A stretch of DNA of 63,213 nucleotides from an uncultured Alphaproteobacteria bacterium (GTDB taxonomy: Bacteria; Pseudomonadota; Alphaproteobacteria; Rhodobacterales; Rhodobacteraceae), in contig CAJXHI010000016.1 in assembly GCA_913051655.1 (NCBI GenBank), positions 1 to 63,213 on the forward strand, given 5' to 3'. This document shows positions 7,321 to 15,256 of this stretch, one piece after another. Position 1 is the first letter of the stretch. Every line of letters begins with the position of its first letter. The notes under the pieces are model-generated. The model worked only from the letters and a program-made list of their open reading frames with translations, did not search any database and was not told the DNA's origin. The translations under genes and the position numbers were made by a program.

Positions 7321-8775
7321 CTATCCGTGATAACTTGCTACCGTTTTCAATGATGAAAACCCATAGAGAGCTTCAAAGCCTTTCTCTCGCCCATGGCCAG
7401 AAAGCCCGCGTCCCCCAAATGGCAACTCCACACCGCCGCCTGCGCCGTAATTATTAATAAAGATCTGACCGGAGCGGATTTTTTTAGCAAGCCGCATCTG
7501 ACGCGCGCCGTCTTTTGTCCAGACACTTGCGACAAGACCGTAATCCGTGCCATTGGCGATGTCTAAAGCTTCTTCATCGTTGCTAAATGGAATAATCACT
7601 TGCACGGGCCCAAAAATTTCGTCTCTTGCAAGGCAATGATCCTGTGGGACATCGGTAAAAAGATGTGGAGCGAGAAAGTTACCTGAGGCAGGGGCAGCGC
7701 TGTCAATCTGCCCAATTGCTGCTAGCGTAAGGTCTGCCCCTTTATCAAGGAATGTTTCCACGATATTTTTCTGGCGTTCTGAAATCAGAGGACCAAGATC
7801 CCCGTCCTCTTCCGCCCTCTTGGCGGTGAGCGCCTGATAGCGTGCAGCCATACGTTCGCAGACTTCTTCATATCGACGTTCATGGACAAGGATACGGCTG
7901 CTGGCAGAACACGTTTGTCCGGCATTTTGAATTCCTGCGTTTATGAGAAATGGTAAAGCGGAATCCAAATCCGCGTCTTCAAAGACTAGCTGAGGGGATT
8001 TTCCACCAAGTTCTAAGGTCACAGGAATTACATGTTGAGCAGCCGCCATTTGTATCATTCGACCCGTCGCTACTGAGCCTGTAAAGCTTAGATGGTTTAT
8101 GCCGCGATGTGCGCTAAGTGCTGCGCCTGCCTCTGCCCCCAGTCCGGGAACAACATTTAATGCGCCCTTAGGAAGTCCAGCCTCGAGCGCAAGATCTGCA
8201 AAAGCCAGTGCTGTCAAACATGCTTCTTCTGCAGGTTTTAATACGCAGGCATTTCCCATGGCCAAGGCCGCCCCGACAGAACGCCCAATAATTTGCATCG
8301 GATAGTTCCACGGTACAATATGGCCCGTTACTCCATGCGCTTCGCGGAGCGTGTAAACTGTGTAACCATTAAGATAAGGAATGGTTTCTCCATGCACTTT
8401 ATCCGCCGCACCGCCGTAAAATTCCATATAGCGTGCCAGAGCGATGGCATCGGCGCACGCTTGTTTGAGTGGTTTGCCCACATCCAGCGCTTCAAGTCGC
8501 CCAAGGACATCGACTTGGTCTAATACCAACTGGGCCAATCGCATAAGAATGCGTCCACGCTCCGCAGCAGGTGTGCGTCCCCACTCCCCTTCCGAAGCGT
8601 GGTGTGCGGATTTTATAGCGGCGTCAATGTCTGCATCTGTTCCCTTGGCAATCTCGCAAAGTTTGCTTCCATCGGATGGGTTCACCAAAGGAAGGTTTCC
8701 CCCTTGGGACGCGGCGCGCCATTGCCCGTCGATCAGGCAAGTTGATGGGTCAAATGACATTTTAGGTAGAGGCAT
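7321..8775 (-). CDS. NAD(P)-dependent aldehyde dehydrogenase
   Basis: A full-length aldehyde dehydrogenase of 484 residues that converts an aldehyde to a carboxylate. The general-base glutamate is in TLELGGKSP (about residue 254), the catalytic cysteine in GQTCSASS (about 288), and the NAD-binding segment around FTGSVATG is intact. The start at 8775 is chosen because AGGA precedes it by nine bases; the open frame runs further upstream to 8862 but the added residues are not family-like. It is first in the operon with the SDR and P1 peptidase genes. Sequence features resemble the betaine-aldehyde/aminobutyraldehyde group, but I cannot fix the substrate. Confidence 0.92.
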   Translation of the reverse strand: MPLPKMSFDPSTCLIDGQWRAASQGGNLPLVNPSDGSKLCEIAKGTDADIDAAIKSAHHASEGEWGRTPAAERGRILMRLAQLVLDQVDVLGRLEALDVGKPLKQACADAIALARYMEFYGGAADKVHGETIPYLNGYTVYTLREAHGVTGHIVPWNYPMQIIGRSVGAALAMGNACVLKPAEEACLTALAFADLALEAGLPKGALNVVPGLGAEAGAALSAHRGINHLSFTGSVATGRMIQMAAAQHVIPVTLELGGKSPQLVFEDADLDSALPFLINAGIQNAGQTCSASSRILVHERRYEEVCERMAARYQALTAKRAEEDGDLGPLISERQKNIVETFLDKGADLTLAAIGQIDSAAPASGNFLAPHLFTDVPQDHCLARDEIFGPVQVIIPFSNDEEALDIANGTDYGLVASVWTKDGARQMRLAKKIRSGQIFINNYGAGGGVELPFGGRGLSGHGREKGFEALYGFSSLKTVASYHG

Positions 8776-8889
8776 AGAGGTTTTTCCTATCCGCAGACTG
8801 GTTGGTGGCGAGGCTAAAACAAAGATTATGGATTTAAATCCAAAATGCAAAAGAGAATTCACAATGTATGGCGCTTGCCCGCGAAAGAT

Positions 8890-9642
8890 CTAGTTAATCG
8901 TGATTTTGGCCAATGCCTTGAGCATCTCTGGCACAGCAAGTAGCTCTGCAAAAGTTAAAAATTCTCGGCCTCGAAAGATTATCTTGTCTTCCATTTGTAG
9001 TCGAATGGCATTAAACAAAAGGGCCCTCACATCAAAAAGGGCCAAATCTTCGTCCACGAGCGTTCGTTTGGAAAAAAGATTAGCGGATAGTAAAAGGCTA
9101 TCTGGTCCACCCATTGATTGCGCGCCTTTTGATGTGAGGCTTAATCGCAGCTTGCTTCGGTCCCTGCTTAACAGAAATGCGAGTTGTGTATTTCCAAACC
9201 AAAGGTTTACTTTTTCGCTTTTGACGCTCAGATTTTGTGCTTCAAGCACAATCCGGCGGGTTCCGTCTCTACGTAATATTGAGGACGCGAGCATGCGATC
9301 CGAAGATATTTTGACATCTATGTCATCCAGCTTTAGTTCCTGGCGCTCAGGGAAGATGAAAATTTCATGGTCTTTATTGTAGCTTAGACGCAAAATCTGT
9401 AGAAAATCGCCGCGCCAGGCAAAACCCCATTCGTTTACTTCGATCCGTAGAGGGGTCATGGTTACATCAAATCTATTTGGAAATCCGCTGAGGGACATAT
9501 CTCCTACATAGATATCAAATCTTGCATCATTTTTCTCAGTGAGCCATGTGTTAAGTTCTGCTTTTGTACGCTGCGCACCGATGGTCCAGTATGCGGACCA
9601 AAAGAGTGTTGCTGAAATAATAATCATCAGCAAAGTGCGCAT
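8890..9642 (-). CDS. DUF2125 domain-containing protein
   Basis: This 250-residue protein begins with a hydrophobic segment (residues 4-22, LLMIIISATLFWSAYWTI), an uncleaved anchor or signal peptide, followed by a beta-rich domain. The motif LSGFPNRFDVTMTPL near residues 51-65 is characteristic of DUF2125, a family of unknown role common in alphaproteobacteria and probably periplasmic. It is somewhat shorter than the 300-plus residues I associate with the family, which may reflect a reduced C-terminal part. It is divergent from the ChaC gene, with 71 nt between starts. Confidence 0.8.
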   Translation of the reverse strand: MRTLLMIIISATLFWSAYWTIGAQRTKAELNTWLTEKNDARFDIYVGDMSLSGFPNRFDVTMTPLRIEVNEWGFAWRGDFLQILRLSYNKDHEIFIFPERQELKLDDIDVKISSDRMLASSILRRDGTRRIVLEAQNLSVKSEKVNLWFGNTQLAFLLSRDRSKLRLSLTSKGAQSMGGPDSLLLSANLFSKRTLVDEDLALFDVRALLFNAIRLQMEDKIIFRGREFLTFAELLAVPEMLKALAKITIN

Positions 9643-9713
9643 CTTTGGGTCCTTTCGTCTTTATCTAAAATGGTGTTTACAGATGCACGGACAAGAGAAC
9701 CAGAGGAATGAGC

Positions 9714-10247
9714 ATGTGGGTATTTGGATACGGGTCGCTTTTGTGGAACCCCGGGTTTACTTACCAACATTACAAATTAGCCCGACTCAATGGATATCGT
9801 CGAAGCTTTTGCATGTCTTCCATCCACCATCGTGGTACAAAGGAGCAACCTGGTCTGGTGCTTGCCCTTGATAAATCAGAAGGTAGCGCGTGTTATGGGC
9901 TGGCCTTTTATATAGCACCAAAGGATGAAAAAGATACGCTTGATTATTTGCGCGAAAGAGAGTTGATTTCCTCGGCCTATTTAGAGGTTTCCGTTGAACA
10001 CGTTGATACGGATGGTACCAAAGATACTGCCATTACGTACATAATTGATCAGTCTCACGTTCAATATTGTCCTGACTTGTCTTTAGCGAAACAGGCAAAA
10101 ATAATTTCAAACGCTGTAGGGGAAAGAGGCCATAATGCAGAGTATCTGTTTAATACAGTGGCCAAGCTTAATTCGCTTGACATACCGGATTATGGATTGG
10201 AGCGGCTGGAAACAGAAGTACGTAGGATTTTGGATGCAAAGTCATAG
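9714..10247 (+). CDS. Gamma-glutamylcyclotransferase (ChaC family)
   Basis: ChaC-type enzymes release 5-oxoproline from glutathione or from other gamma-glutamyl compounds. The protein opens with the substrate-binding loop MWVFGYGSLLWNPGF and carries the expected catalytic-region glutamate in YLRERELIS near residue 85. The start at 9714 (177 residues) is preferred to the ATG at 9708, because AGAGGA sits six bases before 9714 but directly against 9708, and the family usually begins MWVFGYGSL. It lies 59 nt upstream of the MotA/ExbB-like gene. A glutathione-degrading role is the family assignment, not proven here. Confidence 0.9.
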   Translation: MWVFGYGSLLWNPGFTYQHYKLARLNGYRRSFCMSSIHHRGTKEQPGLVLALDKSEGSACYGLAFYIAPKDEKDTLDYLRERELISSAYLEVSVEHVDTDGTKDTAITYIIDQSHVQYCPDLSLAKQAKIISNAVGERGHNAEYLFNTVAKLNSLDIPDYGLERLETEVRRILDAKS

Positions 10248-10306
10248 ATTGCGGGATATACAAAAACGTATGAAGCCAAATACATGGGTGAACGGGGACT
10301 GAGCCA

Positions 10307-11479
10307 ATGGATCAGACAAACCTACAGCTAGAAACACAGTTCACGCAGCCCGTCCGACAAATCATGATGATGCTTGCGGTTGTTGGGATGACGTCGACCG
10401 GCGCGATCGTTGCAGCGCCCAGTGTCTTGCCCATTTTCTTTGCCAACCTTTGGCTGAACGGCTTTATTATGCTCGTTTTCTTTATCGGTGTAGCCAGCTG
10501 TTTCGCACAGGTTTTCCAATTGATTTCCTCTGTGCGGTGGATTGAAAATTTTGCTGCCAGCCGGACAAAATTAACTACAAGAGCGCCGCAGCTTTTAGCG
10601 CCTCTTGTGAACTTGTTGGGATCCCGTAGCGCGCAGATGAAGATTGCGGCAACATCGACGCGATCCATTTTGGACAGCGTGTCAACACGTATTGAAGAAG
10701 CGCGAGAAATTACGCGCTATATTGTCAATCTTTTGATCTTTTTAGGTTTGCTTGGTACATTTTACGGGCTGGCAACCACGGTGCCAGCGCTTGTGGAAAC
10801 TATTCGTTCTCTTGCCCCACGCGATGGAGAGGCGGGTTTTGAAGTATTTAGCCGCTTGATGGATGGGCTAGAAAGCCAGCTGGATGGAATGGGCGTCGCC
10901 TTTGCATCCTCTCTTTTGGGTTTGGCGGGGTCTTTGGTCGTTGGACTTTTGGAACTTTTTGCAGGCCATGGTCAGAACAGATTCTATCGCGAACTTGAAG
11001 AATGGCTATCCTCAATCACACGGCTTAGTTTTGCATCAGGTGATGGAGAGAGCACGAATGAACAGGATTTTGCCGCAGGTATCTTCGCCCAGATGACAGA
11101 GCAGCTGGAAGATGTTCAGGACATGTTCATCAGCAGCGAAAAGTCACGGGTTGCGGTGGAGCAAAAGTTGGGAACTCTGGTGGAGGCGTTGACCGGCTTG
11201 ACCCGCCATATTGAGGCCAATACCCCAAGTGCACACGCGCTATCTCGAGTTGCTCAAGGGCAGGAAAAGCTCCTTGCCGTATTGGGTGAAATGGAACGTA
11301 GCGAGGCGCAAGATGCTGAAAGCCGGATGCGATTACGCTCAATCGATGTACAGCTTTTGCGTTTACTCGAAGAAATGTCCACTGGTCGTCAGGAAACAAC
11401 GGTGGCGCTGCGTCAGCAATTGGAACAATTGACTGATGCGATATTAAGGACGCCGGATCAAAAAGATAAAGGCGATTAA
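10307..11479 (+). CDS. MotA/TolQ/ExbB-family proton channel protein
   Basis: A 390-residue inner-membrane protein with two N-terminal hydrophobic segments (about 18-40 and 48-70) and the MotA/TolQ/ExbB domain in the middle. That domain's third and fourth helices (about 138-162 and 196-220) carry LLIFLGLLGTFYGLATT and GVAFASSLLGLAGSLVVG, typical of the channel family. The roughly 170-residue C-terminal tail is charged, helical and cytosolic. The next gene, 35 nt downstream, encodes a MotB-like partner, so the two would form a proton-driven stator unit. It is not next to flagellar or tol genes, and the tail differs from flagellar MotA. The pair resembles the ZorA/ZorB idea, but no defence genes accompany it. 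Confidence 0.85.
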   Translation: MDQTNLQLETQFTQPVRQIMMMLAVVGMTSTGAIVAAPSVLPIFFANLWLNGFIMLVFFIGVASCFAQVFQLISSVRWIENFAASRTKLTTRAPQLLAPLVNLLGSRSAQMKIAATSTRSILDSVSTRIEEAREITRYIVNLLIFLGLLGTFYGLATTVPALVETIRSLAPRDGEAGFEVFSRLMDGLESQLDGMGVAFASSLLGLAGSLVVGLLELFAGHGQNRFYRELEEWLSSITRLSFASGDGESTNEQDFAAGIFAQMTEQLEDVQDMFISSEKSRVAVEQKLGTLVEALTGLTRHIEANTPSAHALSRVAQGQEKLLAVLGEMERSEAQDAESRMRLRSIDVQLLRLLEEMSTGRQETTVALRQQLEQLTDAILRTPDQKDKGD

Positions 11480-11514
11480 TATGACCTGTAATCTTAAGGA
11501 CTGTTAGGGGCGCA

Positions 11515-14295
11515 ATGGCACTTTCTCGACGCACAGGGCAACGTTTCCAAGCCTCCATCTGGCCTGGTTTTGTTGATGCGATGACTGGCCTTTTACTGGT
11601 TTTGATGTTTGTCTTGACGATCTTTATGGTTGTCCAATTTGTCTTGCGCGAAACAATAACCGGACAGGAAAGTGAGCTTCACGAACTGAGCGCTGAAATT
11701 TTGGCGATTTCTGAAGCGCTGGGTTTGGAGAGAGAAAAAGTCGTCAACCTTGAAGGTGAATTGGGAAGCCTTAAGTCGACACTGGATGGGACAAAATCCG
11801 AACTCAGCCGGCAAAGCCGTCTGATCACAGCCTTGTCCGCCGAACGTGATGAGGCGCTGGTGGCACTGAGTGGGGCGAATGCCAAAATTGTGTCCTTTGA
11901 AGAACAGGTAGCAGGTCTTTTAGCAGCGCAAAGCCAAGACAAAGCAAAAATTGCAACACTTGAAAGCACCAAAAAAACGCTTCTTTCGGAACAAGAGACG
12001 CTCAAGCTTGCGCTTGTCTCTGCGCGTGACGAGATAAATCAAGCCGTCGAAGATGCTCGACGGAAAGCGGCGGAACGAGAGGCTATTGAAACTTTGATCG
12101 CCTCTCTCGAGGCGCAAAAAAGTGACAGTGAACAAAAGGTCGCATTACAAGCGAACGAATTGAAACGGCTTGAAGATGTCATCAGTGAAAAAGAAGCCGC
12201 CCAATTGATTTCAAACGCAGCTGCGGAAGCGCTGCGCCAAAAGCTTGCGGATGCCGATGCTGAACTTACCGCGATGAGCCTTGCATTGGAGAGACAGCGC
12301 AAAAACGCCGAGGATTTGCTGATCACTCTTGCAGCTGCCGAGGCTGCGAAAGCAGATTACGAAGAACAGCTTCAGGAAACGCTTCTTGCCCTCGCTGCTG
12401 CTACGGCAAGATCAGACATCCAAGCTGCAGAAGTAAATGATCTCCAGCAGCTTTCTGTGACATTGCGCAGCGGTGTAAAAGATGCGGAAATTGCACTTGC
12501 TGTGGCCTATGCCCAACAAGTTTCACTTAAGGCGCGGATCGCAGAGCTGGAGGCGCAAATTCTAGCTGAAAAGCAGACTGCCCAAACAGCGCAAAACATT
12601 CGGCAGGATTTGGAAAACGCACGCAGTGAATTAAATGACCGCCTGTCTCAAACCCTGTTAAATTTAACGCAGGTACAGGCTGCACTTACAGGGTCCGAAG
12701 CGACGGTTACGGACCTTAGGCAGCTAATGGAACGTCTGGAGAGCGACAGTGCCACCATCCAAACCACCTTAGAAGAAAAACTGGCTGAGGTGATTGCAGA
12801 ACTTTCCAACGTGTCCTCTGATCGTAACAATCTACGCAATCAGCTGGATACGTTGATCCAAAACGTCAAAGCATCTGATAAGGAACTCGGAAACGCCCAA
12901 GATCTAATTACTACATTGACAGAAAAGTTGCGCGTTCTGGAAACGAACAGCCTGTCCAAGAAACGGGAACTGGATGATTTGAACGCTGTTTATGGCAATT
13001 TGCAATCCGAGCGTGATACCCTTCGCGACAAGCTGGCAGGTGCTTTACTTAATCTGACTAAATCCGAAACCAACCTTCAAAACGCTCTTTCAGAAAGTGA
13101 TGATCTTTCAATTGCTCTTAATTCACTGAAACTGGACACTGAGGAAAGACTAGGGGACATGGAAATACAATTGGCTAATGCACTGGCCTCTGTTGCAAAA
13201 GCACAAAAGGACCGTGCTGCTTTGAAAAGCGAATTGGCTGAGGCAATATTGAACCTGACAGACACTAAAACCAACGCAAAAAAGCTGAAAGAGAGGCTTG
13301 ACGCGGTTTCTGTATTGGGCGACGAGAGGGCTGCTTCGATTGAGAAAAAGCTCGCAAGGACCCTCGCAGCATTGGCGTCCGCTAAAACCGAATCAGAGAA
13401 CCTTCAAGCACAGCTTAAATCCGCGATTGCGGCAAAAATTGCTGCCAAAGAGCTGTCTGATACGCACCTTGATGAGTCGATGGAAAAGGAAATCTTACGC
13501 CAAGAGGCATTAACGAAACTCAGAGACTCCGAATTTGCTTTGTCTAAATCCGAAGAAGAGGCGCTGAAGCTCCAAAAGCAAACTGCGGCATTGAATGCGC
13601 AAGTAGCTGAACTGAGAAAACAACTTAGGAAACTTAAGGCCTTATTGGACGTTTCAGAAGCGGCAGATCGTGATAACAAGATACAGTTGCAAAACTTGGG
13701 AAACCGCTTGAACGCAGCATTGGCAAAGGCTGCTATAGAGGAACGTCGCTGGCGCAAACTTGAAGAAGAAGAGCGTAAGCGGCTTGAGAAAGAACTAATT
13801 GCCAAAGAAGAGCTGGCCAATCAGGCCCTTGATCTGGCGAAATATAAGTCTGAGTTTTTTGGTCGGATGAAAGATTTTCTGGAGGACCGCGAAGGCGTGC
13901 GTATTGTTGGCGACCGATTCGTATTTTCCTCAGAGGTTCTTTTTGCGCCGGGTAAGGCAAATTTATCTTCGAAAGGCGAATACGAACTTTTGAAAGTTGG
14001 GCAGATCTTAAATGCGATCATGTCTGATATTCCTGAAAATATAAATTGGGTGATCCGAGTTGACGGGCATACAGATAATTCACCTATTCGCAATTCACCG
14101 CTATTTTCTGACAATTGGGAATTAAGCCAAGCGCGCGCGTTATCTGTGGTGCGTTTCATGATTAGAGAGCTGTACATTCCGCCAGCGCGCCTTTCTGCGA
14201 ATGGGTTTGGAGAGTTTCAACCGCTTAGTCCCGCTGATACGCCAGAAGCGCGCGCGCAAAATAGACGTATTGAACTTAAATTAACAGAAAAATAG
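11515..14295 (+). CDS. MotB-like protein with giant coiled coil and OmpA domain
   Basis: This 926-residue protein has three parts. Residues 17-43 are a single membrane helix starting PGFVDAMTGLLLVLMF; the aspartate at 21 is placed like the proton-carrying Asp of MotB, ExbD and TolR. Residues about 55-780 are an almost unbroken coiled coil of Ala/Leu/Glu/Lys heptads with repeated phrases such as ALLNLTKSETNLQNALSESD. Residues about 790-926 are an OmpA/MotB peptidoglycan-binding domain with VDGHTDNSPI and LSQARALSVVRFM. With its MotA-like neighbour it should form a motor that couples ion flow to the cell wall across a very long periplasmic rod. Flagellar MotB has only a short linker, so the coil is the striking feature. 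Function unknown. Confidence 0.85.
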   Translation: MALSRRTGQRFQASIWPGFVDAMTGLLLVLMFVLTIFMVVQFVLRETITGQESELHELSAEILAISEALGLEREKVVNLEGELGSLKSTLDGTKSELSRQSRLITALSAERDEALVALSGANAKIVSFEEQVAGLLAAQSQDKAKIATLESTKKTLLSEQETLKLALVSARDEINQAVEDARRKAAEREAIETLIASLEAQKSDSEQKVALQANELKRLEDVISEKEAAQLISNAAAEALRQKLADADAELTAMSLALERQRKNAEDLLITLAAAEAAKADYEEQLQETLLALAAATARSDIQAAEVNDLQQLSVTLRSGVKDAEIALAVAYAQQVSLKARIAELEAQILAEKQTAQTAQNIRQDLENARSELNDRLSQTLLNLTQVQAALTGSEATVTDLRQLMERLESDSATIQTTLEEKLAEVIAELSNVSSDRNNLRNQLDTLIQNVKASDKELGNAQDLITTLTEKLRVLETNSLSKKRELDDLNAVYGNLQSERDTLRDKLAGALLNLTKSETNLQNALSESDDLSIALNSLKLDTEERLGDMEIQLANALASVAKAQKDRAALKSELAEAILNLTDTKTNAKKLKERLDAVSVLGDERAASIEKKLARTLAALASAKTESENLQAQLKSAIAAKIAAKELSDTHLDESMEKEILRQEALTKLRDSEFALSKSEEEALKLQKQTAALNAQVAELRKQLRKLKALLDVSEAADRDNKIQLQNLGNRLNAALAKAAIEERRWRKLEEEERKRLEKELIAKEELANQALDLAKYKSEFFGRMKDFLEDREGVRIVGDRFVFSSEVLFAPGKANLSSKGEYELLKVGQILNAIMSDIPENINWVIRVDGHTDNSPIRNSPLFSDNWELSQARALSVVRFMIRELYIPPARLSANGFGEFQPLSPADTPEARAQNRRIELKLTEK

Positions 14296-14364
14296 CCGAT
14301 ATTTTTCCTACTTGGGGGCCAAGGTAAATTAATTTGCCGCCACGGCTGCCAAAAAGCTGTTATT

Positions 14365-15220
14365 CTATTTTGAAAGCTTTAACATGATTACTCTTTGTTC
14401 AACTAAGGCGCCATCGCAGAAAAGGGTCACTTTGCCTTCATAGCTGCCTTTGAGCCAGGGAGGTATTTCCTTTTAAATCCAGCTGCACGCAACATTTGGG
14501 CTTGCGCTTTGGATATTGTTTTATCATCGGCGAAAACCTTATCGATTGCTCCTGAAATTTAAAAATGTAGAAGGTCGCCTCTACTACGACCAAATCCATA
14601 AGCCCTTACGACGAGTACTTCTGCGTAAAGTGATAAACCTTGTTCTGTTGTTTTTCCCGGTTTTAAGGCTGAGTAATCTGGAACGGTCTTACTGAAACTC
14701 CAGAAAGCAAACCGCTGACACAATAAGCGATTGGGTTATTCCAAATAATGTTCTGATCTGACGCGGCGCACGTGATAGTTTCGTTTGGATGAAACGAACC
14801 AATGACTTCTTGATCTTTGCGCCGGGTTAGGTGAAGCTGAAGAACTTTATACGTCGGCTCATCCCGATTTGGTTGAGCATCTAGTTGGCTTTCACAATTT
14901 GACCTTCGCAAAGAGAAGACCACTATCGCAATCGCTGCCTTAAATTTTCAACAAATTCTTGGAACACAGAACTTGGCCTGGCATCCAATCGCACGGCGTC
15001 TGGGCTTATCCATCTGAGCAGCGAAAACGTATGCGACTGCGTTCATCTGTTGCACGGAGTCAAGCGCAAAATCTGTTCCCTTATGTTCGTCATAACTCAA
15101 TCTCTAATAGATAAAAACTGACGCCCTTCTGAACGCTCACAATCCATATGCTGCTGGATGTAGCAGTATGTTATAAGGTGGAATCTAATGGAACCATCAG
15201 CCTTTTATCCCAGCGTGCAC
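14365..15220 (-). pseudogene. Decayed M23 family metallopeptidase gene
   Basis: Reading the minus strand in shifting frames gives an ordered set of M23 peptidase segments. TYCYIQQHMD comes first (near 15140-15170), then YDEHKGTDFAL (the SYxGHKGTD zinc-site region, near 15080). After these come IIWNNPIAYCVSGLLSGVS, then GLSLYAEVLVVRAYGFGRS, and finally KAQAQMLRAAGFKR and GSYEGKVTLFCDGALVEQR. Order and content match a periplasmic M23 protein of Rhodobacteraceae, here broken by stops and frameshifts, with the signal peptide lost and the central catalytic region deleted. The remnant starts just downstream of clpA on the same strand. The 86-codon open frame at 14663-14923 is part of this carcass, not an independent gene. 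Confidence 0.8.
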
Positions 15221-15256
15221 TGCTCATTCTATGCACGCCAAGACAAAAACTTCAGA

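Noticed and set aside
10307-14295. Zorya anti-phage system (ZorA/ZorB-like pair)
   Set aside because: The two proteins share the MotA and MotB/OmpA folds, but no zorC, zorD or zorE gene is near, and the long coil is in the MotB-like partner, not in the channel partner as in ZorA.
14663-14923. 86-codon minus-strand frame as a separate gene
   Set aside because: Its residues match the middle part of an M23 peptidase whose other parts lie in other frames on both sides; it is a piece of the pseudogene.
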